A DNA stretch of 40,352 nucleotides from an uncultured Collinsella sp. (GTDB taxonomy: Bacteria > Actinomycetota > Coriobacteriia > Coriobacteriales > Coriobacteriaceae): contig CABRFZ010000023.1 in the NCBI GenBank assembly GCA_902470365.1, forward strand, positions 1 to 40,352. Direction: 5' to 3'. Of this stretch, positions 7,436 through 16,900 are shown one piece after another. The position numbers and the translations under genes are program-made. The notes beneath the pieces are model-generated. The model worked only from the letters and a program-made list of their open reading frames with translations, ran no database searches and was not told the DNA's origin. Within the stretch, counting starts at the first letter, position 1. Each line of letters starts with the position of its first letter.

Positions 7436-8503
7436 CTATTTTGAGTTCCTGATGCGGCGTGTGGCTGTGGCGGTTATTCCGAGGCCTGCGGCGGCGATTG
7501 CTGCGAGTGCGATTGCGCTCGGCGCTGCATCGCCCGTGTTCGCGAGCTTGCCGGCGGTCGTATCTGCTTGCTTGCCGCTGCTCGAGTTCGCCTGCTTGGT
7601 GGAGCTTGGTAGGGCGTCTTTGCCGGTTGCAGGTGAGGCAACGGGCTGTGTCGCCTCGGCCGGTTGCGCCGAGTTGGAGGGAGGCGTCGTCTCGGTCGGT
7701 TGCGTTATCTCAGGCGAGGTGGCCTTGTCTGCCGCGGCTTTCGCCTCTTCGTATGCCTTGCAGGCGTCGTCATAGGCCGTTTGCGCTTTTTTCAAATTGT
7801 CGAGGAGCGCATCTCGCCAGGCTGTGAACCGGTCGATATCGGCTTTATATTTCTCTACAGCACGTTCACAGTCATTAACTCGTCTTTCCTCTCTTCTGAG
7901 GCGGTACTGGAACTCGCGGAGCTCCGCTTCGCAAGAGTTTACTTGCGTTTTTGCCGATATCATCTCACTGTGCAACTGCTTTATTTGCTGTTTAACAGTT
8001 TCGACAAACTCCTCGTAGCCGAGTGCTTCGAGTGTCTTAAGCATCTCATGTTTCTTGTCTAATTCTGCCTGGAGCTCGCTTACCCGGTTGATGGCCCCGT
8101 CGTATTTGGCTTGGGCTGCATCGATGTCCGCTTGCATGGTGGGAAGGAGTTCCCTCTCTTCGGCGGCTTGCGCCGCCATCTTGTCGCGGAGCTCTTGAAA
8201 ACGGGCAATGTCATCATTGAATCTCGCAATTTTCTCGGGACTTGCGGCGTTTTTTGCGGCCTCGAGTTTTTTGAGCGCTTCCTGCATGGCTGCATACGCT
8301 TTTTCTTTTGCGGCGGCCGCATCTTCTGTCTGCGGGGCGCCCGAATTGCCGCTGGTGGCGCTCGTCTGCGAAACGGCCGCATCGGTGGGGGAACTGGTTT
8401 CTGCCGCGATCGCCGCTACGGGGGCGATTCCCGCGACAAGTGCCGCGGAAAGGGCGATGCCCGCAGTTGCTCGTCTTGCTTTTCTTGCGAGAATGTCGTT
8501 CAT
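7436..8503 (-). CDS. LANTG-anchored coiled-coil surface protein 2
   Basis: A 355-residue paralogue of the neighbouring 6170-7135 product. The first 40 residues (signal peptide and AETSSPT) are identical, and so is most of the C-terminal part: the DDACKAYEEAKAAADKATSP end of the coil, the Ser/Thr/Pro stretch, the KLANTGD sorting signal, membrane segment and TATATRRIRNSK tail. The middle (about residues 90-240) is a coiled coil of different sequence, including FVETVKQQIKQLHSEM, so binding surfaces have probably diverged while export and anchoring were kept. AGGTG precedes the ATG at 8503. The shared layout implies display on the cell wall. The function cannot be told from sequence. Confidence 0.88.
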   Translation of the reverse strand: MNDILARKARRATAGIALSAALVAGIAPVAAIAAETSSPTDAAVSQTSATSGNSGAPQTEDAAAAKEKAYAAMQEALKKLEAAKNAASPEKIARFNDDIARFQELRDKMAAQAAEERELLPTMQADIDAAQAKYDGAINRVSELQAELDKKHEMLKTLEALGYEEFVETVKQQIKQLHSEMISAKTQVNSCEAELREFQYRLRREERRVNDCERAVEKYKADIDRFTAWRDALLDNLKKAQTAYDDACKAYEEAKAAADKATSPEITQPTETTPPSNSAQPAEATQPVASPATGKDALPSSTKQANSSSGKQADTTAGKLANTGDAAPSAIALAAIAAAGLGITATATRRIRNSK

Positions 8504-8644
8504 CTCGGCACCTCATTTCAAGGGTCGGCGACTAACTTGGTAGCACTAATGTAAGTATATCAGGCGGTCGACCCGACACTGGCTGGGTGTGCGCGTGCCT
8601 TTCCGCTTCTTTGGAAACCGAATCCCATTAGAAATGACGAGTTG

Positions 8645-8674
8645 TTTACGCTTCTTTTGGGCTCACCGTACTAT
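8645..8674 (+). promoter_or_regulatory. Putative promoter of ABC exporter operon
   Basis: TTTACG (8645-8650) and TACTAT (8669-8674) are separated by 18 bases and lie 44 bases before the ATG at 8719. The match to consensus is moderate, and position is the main support. Confidence 0.4.
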
Positions 8675-8718
8675 CATGATTCGAATTGAGTGTGAATGAT
8701 GATAGGGAGCGCCTATAC

Positions 8719-10581
8719 ATGATTGAGCTGCTCAGGCGTTTTGGTGGCAAGTTTCGCCGCTATATGGTGATTGGCCCTGCGTGCAAGCTGATCGAAGTGA
8801 TCTTTGACCTGCTTACACCGCTCGTGATTGCCCAGATGATCGATAAGGGTATTGGCGCACACGATGTCAGCGCCGTTATCCACTACGGCATGGTACTTGG
8901 CGCCATGGCTGTGATTGGCATCTCGTTTACGCTTGTCTGCCAAAAGATGGCGGCGCTGACATCGCAGGGCATGGGCACCGACATTCGCGGCGCGCTCTAC
9001 AAGCACATCAACAAGCTGAGCTATGCCGAGCTCGACCGCTTTGGCACGCCGTCGCTCATCACGCGCATTACCAACGACGTTAACCAGGTCCAGCTCGCTG
9101 TGGCGCTGGGCGTGCGCATGCTCATCCGCTGGCCCTTTCTAGCGGTGGGCTCCATGTGCGCGGCCCTTGCCATCGACCTTAAGCTCGGCATCATCTTTTT
9201 GATCTGCACGCCCGCCATTGGCCTGGTGTTCTGGGTTGTCATGGCGCGCTGCATTCCGTACTACAAGCAGCTGCAGGCAAAGCTCGACCGCATCGCGCTT
9301 ATCTGCCGCGAGGGCCTTTCGGGCGCCCGCGTGGTTCGCGCCTTCGTGCGCGAAGATCACGAGCGCGAGCGCTTTGCGCAGGCCGCCGACGACCAGGCCA
9401 ATACTGCCATCGCGGTGGGCAAGCTCTCGTCGATTCTCAACCCCGTCACGTTTTTGGTGATGAACCTGGGCGTGTGCGCCATCCTGTGGGTGGGCGGCAT
9501 CCAGGTCAGCGTGGGCGAGCTTACGCAGGGCCAGGTCATGGCGTTTGTGAACTACATGACGCAGACCCTGACCTCCATCGTGTACGTCGCCAACCTGGTC
9601 GTGGTCTTTACCAAGGCGAGCGCCAGCGCGTCGCGTATCAACGAGGTGCTCAATTGCGTGCCGGGCATCACCGACGAGGGCAACCAGCCGGTCGCGCTGC
9701 CCAAGCCGGGCAATGTCGCTTCAGTTCCCGCGCTGAGCTTGAGCCATGCGAGCTTCTCGTTTGGCGCTGGCGCGGCCAATGCTGTCAACGATGTGACGCT
9801 GGAACTCCCGCTGGGCAAGACGCTCGGCATTATCGGCGGTACGGGTAGCGGCAAGTCCACGCTCGTCTCGCTCATCCCGCGCCTGTACGATGCGAGCACC
9901 GGCAGCGTGAGCGTGATGGGCGCCGACGTGCGCACCTGGCCGCTCGACCAGCTGCGCCGTGTGGTCGCGACCGTTCCGCAGCGCGCATCGCTGGTGAGCG
10001 GCTCCATCCGCAGCAACCTGACCTGGCGCGATGAAGCTGCGACCGACGAGGAGCTCTGGGTGGCACTCGACATGGCGCAGGCCAGCGAGTTCGTGCGCAA
10101 CAAGCCGCAGGGCTTAGACGCCCCGGTCGAGGCGGGCGGCAAGAACTTTAGCGGTGGCCAGCGTCAGCGCCTGACTATCGCGCGTGCCTTGGTTGGTTCG
10201 CCTCAGATATTGATCATGGATGACTCCGCGTCGGCGCTCGACTTTAAGACCGACGCGGCGCTTCGCCATGCCATTCGCGAGCGCAGCATGCGCGGTGCCG
10301 CCAAGGGCGGGCTGCCGCTCACGACCGTCATCGTAAGCCAGCGCGTCTCGACCGTGCGTGATGCCGACATGATCTGCGTACTTGACCACGGTTCGGTCGC
10401 GGGCCTGGGCGCGCACGATGAGCTCTACACGACCTGCCAGCTCTACCGCGAGATTTGCCAGTCGCAGCTTCGCCGCGAGGAGCTCGAGGGTCAGCAGGGG
10501 AGTGCGGCGCCCACGTCCGTCCCAAGTCCCGCGTCCGCCCCGGCTGCCCCGGCATCCACTTGCGCAAAGGAGGGCTGCTAA
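8719..10581 (+). CDS. ABC exporter half-transporter, degenerate NBD
   Basis: A 620-residue fused permease/ATPase. Residues of about 10-310 hold six membrane helices of the type I exporter fold, and the ATPase domain starts near 340. Walker A is GGTGSGKST (about 373-381) and the signature is FSGGQRQRL (about 476). Walker B reads ILIMDDSAS, with Asp where the catalytic Glu should be, and the switch motif is VSQRVST with Gln instead of His. These losses match the non-hydrolytic subunit of heterodimeric exporters such as TM287/288. ATG 8719 is chosen over TTG 8686 because GGGAG precedes it at a good distance. It ends next to the partner gene (TAA then ATG), so the two are co-translated. Substrate unknown: drugs, lipids or peptides are all possible. 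Confidence 0.94.
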   Translation: MIELLRRFGGKFRRYMVIGPACKLIEVIFDLLTPLVIAQMIDKGIGAHDVSAVIHYGMVLGAMAVIGISFTLVCQKMAALTSQGMGTDIRGALYKHINKLSYAELDRFGTPSLITRITNDVNQVQLAVALGVRMLIRWPFLAVGSMCAALAIDLKLGIIFLICTPAIGLVFWVVMARCIPYYKQLQAKLDRIALICREGLSGARVVRAFVREDHERERFAQAADDQANTAIAVGKLSSILNPVTFLVMNLGVCAILWVGGIQVSVGELTQGQVMAFVNYMTQTLTSIVYVANLVVVFTKASASASRINEVLNCVPGITDEGNQPVALPKPGNVASVPALSLSHASFSFGAGAANAVNDVTLELPLGKTLGIIGGTGSGKSTLVSLIPRLYDASTGSVSVMGADVRTWPLDQLRRVVATVPQRASLVSGSIRSNLTWRDEAATDEELWVALDMAQASEFVRNKPQGLDAPVEAGGKNFSGGQRQRLTIARALVGSPQILIMDDSASALDFKTDAALRHAIRERSMRGAAKGGLPLTTVIVSQRVSTVRDADMICVLDHGSVAGLGAHDELYTTCQLYREICQSQLRREELEGQQGSAAPTSVPSPASAPAAPASTCAKEGC

Positions 10582-12441
10582 ATGAATCCGTACACTTCCT
10601 CCGGTTCGGTCGCCACGATGACGGCCAACGTGTCCGGTAACGATAACCTCAACGACCTGGGCGACGGTCCGCGCCAGCCCGGCGATCCCGAGCGCTATCC
10701 CGTGGGTGCGGTGACCCGCCGCCTGCTGGGCTATGTTCGCCCGCATCGCATTTCGTTTGTGGCGTCGTTTGTGAGTGCCGCCGTCTCGGTGATCTTGCAA
10801 CTCTATACGCCCATTCTCATCGGCGAGGGCATCGACCTTATCGTCGCCGCCGGGCAGGTGGACTTCGACGCGCTGCTGCCGCTTGTTACCAAACTCGCGC
10901 TCGTCGTGGTGGGGGCCGCGGCCTTCCAGTGGCTACAGGGCTATTGCGTTAACCGCCTGTCCTACGAAACGGTGCGCGACATGCGCGTGGAGGCGAGCGA
11001 TAAGCTCAGCCGTATGCCGCTCAGCTTTATCGACAGCCATGCCCACGGCGACCTTATGAGCCGCGTGGTCAACGACGTCGACCAGGTGGGCGACGGTCTG
11101 CTGCAGGGCTTCACGCAGCTCTTCACCGGTGCTATTACCATCGTGGGCACGCTCGCGTTTATGCTTTCCATCAACCTGACCATGACGCTTGTGGTGGTAC
11201 TCGTCACGCCGCTTTCCATTTTTGCAGCCGGCGCCATCGCCAAGCTTTCCAACAAAAGCTTTACGGCACAGCAGCGTATTCAAGGGCAGCTCGGTGGTCA
11301 TATCGAGGAGTACGTAGGCGAGCAAAAGCTTGTCGACGCCTTTGCCTATGGCCCGAACGCCCAGCAGCGCTTCGATGCCCTCAATGCCGAGCTCTACACC
11401 GCGGGCGAGCGCGCGCAGTTTATGGGTTCGCTCTCCAACCCCGGTACGCGTTTTATCAATAACATCATCTATGCCGTTGTCGCTGTGATCGGCTGCGTGG
11501 GCGTGATCACGGGCGTGCCCGCGGCGCTTACGGTGGGCGGCGTGCAGATCTTCCTGTCCTATGCCAACCAGTACACCAAGCCGTTCAACGAGGTCACCAA
11601 CGTCATTACGCAGATCCAGACCGCGTACGTCTCGGCGCGCCGCATGTTTGCGCTGCTCGATGCGCGCGAGCAGGAGCCCGACGCGTCGGACGCTGTAGAG
11701 CTTGTCGCCCCGCAGGGCGAGGTGACTTTTGAACACGTGGACTTTAGCTACGTGCCCGACCGCAAGCTGCTGCAGGATATCTGCATCGATGCCAAGCCCG
11801 GTATGCGCTTTGCCCTGGTCGGTCCTACGGGCTGTGGCAAGACGACGCTCATCAATTTGCTACTGCGTTTTTACGATATCGATGCCGGTCGCATTGCGGT
11901 CGATGGCCGTTCCTCGCGTGACTACACGCGCGCAAGCCTGCGCCGCGCCTTTGGCATGGTGCTGCAGGACACTTGGCTGTTCGAGGGCACGGTGGCGGAA
12001 AACATCGCCTACGGTTGTCCCGATGCCACGCGCGAACAGGTTGTCGAGGCGGCCAAGCGCGCGCACGCGCACAAGTTTATCGTGCAGCTGCCAGGCGGCT
12101 ACGATACGGTGATCGGCGAGGACGGCGGCACGTTTAGCCAGGGTCAAAAACAGCTGCTGTGCATCGCACGCGTCATGCTCACCGACCCGGCGATTTTGCT
12201 GCTGGACGAGGCGACCTCGAGCATCGATACCCGCACCGAGCTGCAGGTGCAGGCGGCATTCGATGAGCTCATGGCTGGCCGCACAAGCTTTGTCGTGGCG
12301 CATCGCCTGAGCACCATCCGCAACGCCGACTGCATTTTGGTGATGCGCGACGGCCAGATTATCGAGCGCGGCACGCACGACGAGCTGCTAGCGGCAGGCG
12401 GCTTCTACGCCGAACTCTACCGCAGCCAATTCGCCCAGTAA
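10582..12441 (+). CDS. ABC exporter half-transporter, catalytic NBD
   Basis: A 619-residue permease/ATPase, partner of the upstream subunit. After a 45-residue N-terminal tail come six membrane helices (about 50-345) and the ATPase domain. Walker A is GPTGCGKTT (about 414), Walker B ILLLDEATSS has the catalytic Glu, and the switch His is in VVAHRLST. The signature is FSQGQKQLL, with Gln for the first Gly. In heterodimeric exporters this altered signature completes the degenerate site formed by the partner's Walker motifs, leaving one working ATP site. The start ATG directly follows the upstream stop, with AAAGGAGG at 10565-10572 inside the upstream gene. Both subunits are needed; the cargo is unknown. 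Confidence 0.94.
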   Translation: MNPYTSSGSVATMTANVSGNDNLNDLGDGPRQPGDPERYPVGAVTRRLLGYVRPHRISFVASFVSAAVSVILQLYTPILIGEGIDLIVAAGQVDFDALLPLVTKLALVVVGAAAFQWLQGYCVNRLSYETVRDMRVEASDKLSRMPLSFIDSHAHGDLMSRVVNDVDQVGDGLLQGFTQLFTGAITIVGTLAFMLSINLTMTLVVVLVTPLSIFAAGAIAKLSNKSFTAQQRIQGQLGGHIEEYVGEQKLVDAFAYGPNAQQRFDALNAELYTAGERAQFMGSLSNPGTRFINNIIYAVVAVIGCVGVITGVPAALTVGGVQIFLSYANQYTKPFNEVTNVITQIQTAYVSARRMFALLDAREQEPDASDAVELVAPQGEVTFEHVDFSYVPDRKLLQDICIDAKPGMRFALVGPTGCGKTTLINLLLRFYDIDAGRIAVDGRSSRDYTRASLRRAFGMVLQDTWLFEGTVAENIAYGCPDATREQVVEAAKRAHAHKFIVQLPGGYDTVIGEDGGTFSQGQKQLLCIARVMLTDPAILLLDEATSSIDTRTELQVQAAFDELMAGRTSFVVAHRLSTIRNADCILVMRDGQIIERGTHDELLAAGGFYAELYRSQFAQ

Positions 12442-12481
12442 GCAAGCCCGTGGGGCAAATTAATCAATCGACAGACGGTGG

Positions 12482-12509
12482 TTTACATCTGTCACGTTAG
12501 TACTAAGAT
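12482..12509 (+). promoter_or_regulatory. Putative promoter of flavodoxin gene
   Basis: TTTACA (12482-12487) and TAAGAT (12504-12509) with a 16-base spacer lie about 60 bases before the start codon. The leader between them is AT-rich compared with the surroundings. Confidence 0.45.
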
Positions 12510-12568
12510 ATTCATCTAATAAATTGCATTAGTGGCTTTAGTTTTGGGGGAAACGAGGCAACGTGACT

Positions 12569-13120
12569 ATGACGTGCTCTTTGGTGGTTAACAGCAAGAG
12601 CGGTAATACCAGGATGGTTTCGGGCGCGATCAAGCGCGCTCTGCAGGCTGCGGGTGTTGAGTTTGTCCATGCCGCGGCGTTGAGCGACGATGCGGATGCA
12701 GATCAGGTTGCGCTCGAGGCGCAGGGCGCCTGCGCGGCCGACACGGTGCTCGTCGGTTTTTGGTGCGACAAGGGCGCGTGCACGCCTTCGGTCGCGACGT
12801 TGCTCTCCGCCTTGCACGGCAAGCGCGTCTTCCTGTTTGGCACCTGCGGTTTTGGCGCCGACCAGAGCTATTACCAGCAGATTATTGATCGCGTAACTTC
12901 TAATTTGGCTGGGGATGCCGAGCTTGCGGGCTGGGCGATGTGCCAGGGCAAGATGGGCCCCGCGGTCAAGCAGCGCTATGAGGCGATGCTTGAGCAAGAA
13001 CCCGAAAACGCGCGCTATAAGATGCTGCTCGACAACTGGGTTGCCGCAAAGGACCATCCCACCAAGGAAGATCTGGACAACATGGCTGAAGCCGCCAAGA
13101 AGGCCGTGCTGGGGGAGTAG
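12569..13120 (+). CDS. Flavodoxin family protein
   Basis: A 183-residue cytoplasmic protein with a flavodoxin-like fold. The opening strand CSLVVNS is followed by the FMN-phosphate loop SKSGNTRMV. Further strands are DTVLVGFWCDKGACTP and KRVFLFGTCGFGAD, with loops that would contact the isoalloxazine ring. The C-terminal 60 residues (KMGPAVKQRYEAM to the end) are helical and longer than in minimal flavodoxins. Such proteins shuttle electrons or help reductases; related gut-bacterial proteins accompany bilirubin reductase (BilS), but no such partner is seen here. ATG 12569 fits the fold best. GTG 12563, two codons upstream and closer to GAGG at 12555, is an alternative. Single gene. Confidence 0.85.
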   Translation: MTCSLVVNSKSGNTRMVSGAIKRALQAAGVEFVHAAALSDDADADQVALEAQGACAADTVLVGFWCDKGACTPSVATLLSALHGKRVFLFGTCGFGADQSYYQQIIDRVTSNLAGDAELAGWAMCQGKMGPAVKQRYEAMLEQEPENARYKMLLDNWVAAKDHPTKEDLDNMAEAAKKAVLGE

Positions 13121-13161
13121 CTCCCATCGCTGACGGCGGTCGGTCCATCTTTCTAAATGAA

Positions 13162-13292
13162 GCGTCCTCCCGGGCGTCGGGGCACGAAGTTCCCTGCTCT
13201 ACAGTCCTGCGCAAGACGAAGGCCACATTAAGTGGCCTTCTTTGCGTGCGGAACTCGCGATGAACTTCGTGCCCCGCCGTCCGGGAGGACGC
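13162..13292 (-). ncRNA. Palindromic RNA-like element, copy 1
   Basis: The outer arms 13162-13191 and 13263-13292 pair over 30 bp with two mismatches. An inner hairpin (13218-13226 with 13232-13240) has a TTAAT loop when read on the minus strand. Between the stems, the minus strand carries CATCGCGAGTTCCGCA on one side and GCAGGACTGT plus AGCAGGGAA on the other. Exactly these internal-loop sequences recur at 18538-18669, while both stems there have different sequence but still pair. Conserved loops with covarying stems point to a structured RNA. A family named Collinsella-1 has been described in the literature; I cannot say whether this is it. It also forms a strong terminator-like fold after the flavodoxin gene. 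Confidence 0.6.
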
Positions 13293-13350
13293 CTCTTTAT
13301 TGATGGGAGGCCTGATAGGTCGATGGTTCCGTGTCCGGATGCGTCCAAAG

Positions 13351-13800
13351 TGGGACGGGCTTTCCGGATGGGCAGGCTTTCGAAAAATGCGTCCCGGAAT
13401 TTGCCTTTGGAATGGGACGTAGTTTCCCGTTGAGGTGCTTTGCGGAAAGTGCATCCCACTCTGGGCGGTCGAAGTGGGACACACTTTCCCAAAGGCGCTC
13501 CAACGGGAAATTGCGTCCCATTATTCGGTCAAGAAACGGGATGCATTTTCCCAATGAGAGCAAAACCGGAAAATGCATCCCACAATCAGCCCTCAAAGTG
13601 GGACGCCGTTTCCCAATGAGGCTCAAGCGGAAAATGCATCCCGGAATTTGCGCTCAAAGTGGGATGCGGTTTCCGGTTGAGGGTCTAAGGGGAAAATGCG
13701 TCCCAGAATCGACGCTTGAAATGGGATGCAGTTTCCCGATGAGGCACTCGACGGAAAATACATCCCAGAAATGGCCTTTGAGCTGGGATAAGATTTCCGC
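13351..13800 (+). repeat. Tandem array of eight 62-bp hairpin repeats
   Basis: The unit marker TGGGAYGC...TTTCC starts at 13351, 13413, 13475, 13537, 13599, 13660, 13722 and 13784, so spacing is 62 bp with one 61. Each unit holds TGGGATGC-N-TTTCC and, after about 15 bases (often AATGAGGCTC), the complement GGAAAATGCATCCCA, so each can fold into a hairpin; units are joined by a linker such as GAATTTGCGCTCAAAG. Units are degenerate (roughly 65-85% alike). The 62-bp period is not a multiple of three, so translated frames across it are not real proteins. The array lies just upstream of the large surface-protein gene. Confidence 0.85.
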
Positions 13801-13816
13801 GGCATCTCGGATTCTC

Positions 13817-13890
13817 AAAAATGAGACACGCCGTTGGCGAAAATGAGACACGTGATATCGGGCATCGGATGTATCATTTCCAAAAATGAG
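13817..13890 (+). promoter_or_regulatory. Repeated AAAATGAGACACG sites before surface gene
   Basis: AAAAATGAGACACG (13817-13830), AAAATGAGACACG (13840-13852) and a shorter CAAAAATGAGTCC (from 13881) stand in direct orientation in the 120 bases before the surface-protein start. A possible -10, TATCAT, lies at 13872-13877. They could be operator sites for a regulator of the surface gene. Confidence 0.35.
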
Positions 13891-13921
13891 TCCACTCCAC
13901 TCGAATAAAGCGAGGTCCCTC

Positions 13922-16900
13922 ATGTACGTTCCACACCCCCGTATCCGTAGGCTGTCGAAAATCCCGCTTGTTGGGACGGCGGCGCTTGCTGCGTTGATCG
14001 CCACGAGCGTCGCCTGCTTCACGGCCACGCCCCAGGTTGCCCAGGCGGCAGACGCGCCCGCAATCACCGATATGACCGAGCAGGATTATCAAGCCCTGGG
14101 TCTGGGCACGAGCGAGGACATTCCGGCCGATACCGTTGGCCCCTATTCCACTGATACCCCCACGACGTTTGCCACGCGCAGCGAGGTCTATATGGCAGCT
14201 AACGGTAGCCATGGCAATCGCTACACTCTGCGCGACAAGCTCGAGAACGTCGAGCGCGGTGACATTGGCGGCAGCAGCAAACTCACCGATGGCTATGGAA
14301 GTGTGTGGGGCGCCGCAAAGTTCTGGCAAAACGTCAACAACTTCGATACGAACAGCGATCTCTACAAGCATAGCGACTACGGTGGCGGCACCTGGTCGTA
14401 CCTAAGCAACAATGAGTCCTCAACAGTACTCGCCAACGACAACAACGGTTTCTCGGGCATTCACGCCACGAGTGTTGAGTTCTGCAGCGACGCCAGCACG
14501 GGCAAAAAGAGCCGCGTTGCCGAGCTCCGTGCCTACGGCGACAGTTCCTCCACGACGATTGACGGCAAGTCATACGCCGGAAAGGTTGAGCTGGTCCTCT
14601 ACTCGTTTAGCAACGGGCGTACGCGCACTCTCGACACACACCTGCCGGTGACGGTCAACACTAATATGATGTACGAAGCCGTTTTAAGTACCTGGATGCC
14701 GGTTACCTGCAAGAGCACGACGCCGTCTTTGATGTCGAGGCGGGCGATGTCGATGGCGACGGCGTCGACGAGCTTTTTGTCTACGCGGGCTGCTATGTCG
14801 ACGAGAACGGCGTGCGCAAGGCTGTAGTCGACATGTATGACTTGGAGGGCGGCAACTGGAAGCAAAGCGTCGTCAAGATCGATGCCGGTAACGCCGCGGA
14901 CTACACCACGCACAACAAGGGCGGGAACGACTCCTGGACGCAGCTTCAGTCAGCTCCTGTCGTTTCGCTAGCGGCCGGCGACCTCGATCGCGATTTTTGC
15001 GATGACCTCGCCATCGTGGTCTCGGCACCCTACGGCAAGAAGAATATTGATAAGTCGACGCATTGCGAGCTGTTTTCGTGGGATGCATCCAAGGGTGCGC
15101 TCGTCCATGTCGATGCTCTGGGCGACGCGGGCGCAATCTCCCTCTCCGCGAACGGCAAGACCATGGTCGCTGCGAATGCGACGTTCGGCACGTTTGCCGC
15201 CTACGATGAAGAAGGAAAGAAGACGGGTGAAACCGTCACGGGCCTTATTCTTGCGGGCTATGACTGGCAACGCAGCGCTTTTGATTACGGCGCTTCTGAC
15301 GGCAGCAAGGGGCTGTACGGCGCGCTGTACCGCTACGCGTATTTTGACTCGGAGTCTGGCGAGTTCAAGCTTTCCGATTGTAAGGAATACAGAGACGGGC
15401 TCCTCGCCTCCTATGGGCTGATGCATGTGCCCAACAGCGCATGGAAGGATAGCGCTCAGGATAAGCGCTATCCGTGCACCTTGGCGCCTATTGCCCTTGC
15501 CACTGCCAACCTTGACGGCCTGTCCGAGCAGCTGGCGGTTGACGAGGTGCTCGTGGGCGGCGATGTGTTCCGCGACTTTGCCTGCAACACGGCACAGAGC
15601 GGGGCTCAGGGCTTGGGGTCCATGGTCGGAACCATGAGCATGAGCGGTCAGCAATACAACAGCAGCAACAAGCATGACCACAAGGGTATAGAACAGGTGT
15701 GGATCAGCGACGTCAAGGCGGGCAGCGTCTCGGGTTCGGACCGCTATAACGAGAGCTTTATCGCCGTGGTGGGCAAGCACCGCGACGAGGACCTGCGCAA
15801 GAACGATGACTACTATTGGATGACCGCCTCGCATTTTTCGCTCGACGAGAACGGAAAGGTGCGCCGCGGCGAGGAGCAGGTGATTAGCGAGAGCAACCGT
15901 CGCGGCACTACCTACGGCACATTTATCTCGCTCGCGCTGCCCGATGTCGACAACGACAGCGTCAAGATCACGTACAAGGACCGCTACAAGGTCTATACCA
16001 ACCCGCGCGTGCTTGCCGTGCTGCAGGATGCGCCCTATGTTGAGGATCTGGAGCAGGCATACGGCTATCTGGTGTTGGGCGGCACGTCATACGGAGAGGA
16101 AAAGGGCACGGGGACATCCCAGGGCTATACCATTGGCGCCGAGTTGGGCGTTGCCGTCGAGGTGCAGACCGGTCCGCCCCTGGTCGCGATGAATGCTTCA
16201 GTCGATTTTGCCGCCGAGGGATGCTATGACTACCGGAGCGAGCGCACGGTCAGCGCAAGCGTAAGCTATGAGTCGCATGCCGGCGAGGGTGACAAGGCCG
16301 TGCTCTACACGATTCCGATGGTCTATTACGAGTATGAGATCGAAAATGAGGAAACTGGTGGCAAGGGCGTGATGGCGGCGCCCGTGTCGCTCGGCGCGCA
16401 GACCTCGGTCGTTAATGTCGAGGCCTATGACCGCATTGCCAAACAGCACAATATGACGCCGCTCAGCTACTTTTTGACCAACCGGTCGGGAGAACCCGGA
16501 ACCTATCAAACGACGCTCAACGGCGAGACTCCCGTTGGGGATTCCTTTGGCCTGGGCAAGCCTGGCGTAACGCGCGCCTACACGCACGATGGGTTTAACG
16601 GCGCCGCCGCGCAGTCGGGGGCGAGCATTGAGCAGACCATCGAAGTCGAGGAGGGCAAGGAGCAGGAGCTCGAGCTCGGCTTGACGCTGAACGGCAGCGT
16701 TGTCATGGGCGCGAAGCTCGCAAAGCACGAGTTGTTTGGCGGCCTGTGCTTTGGTGCCAACGCCGGCTTTACTACGGGTAACTCCTCGAGTGAATCGACC
16801 GAATACGGCGGCACCGTCGACAACCTGCCCGAGGCCGCGCAGGGCAAGTACGGTTTTGTGTGGCGTCTGGGCGTCAACGCGGTGGATGTCGACAAGTTCG

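Larger units (their letters stand above)
7253..8602. repeat. Tandem duplication, unit 2
   Basis: This is the second copy of the unit at 5985-7235, in direct orientation. It is about 100 bp longer because the coiled-coil protein has extra segments near residues 40-52 and in the middle. Similarity fades beyond about 8602. Confidence 0.8.

Noticed and set aside
13351..13800. CRISPR array
   Set aside because: Repeats are degenerate, the interval between conserved halves is itself repeated rather than unique, and no cas genes are present.
13297..13846. Short open frames across the 62-bp arrays, giving FPxGK-type peptides
   Set aside because: The 62-bp period is out of phase with codons and frames exist on both strands. 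They arise from the repeat, not from selection on protein.
14665..14812. Programmed -1 frameshift in the surface-protein gene
   Set aside because: The shift site GTT TTA AGT is not a standard slippery heptamer, and no stimulatory hairpin stands out just downstream. A one-base deletion explains it more simply.
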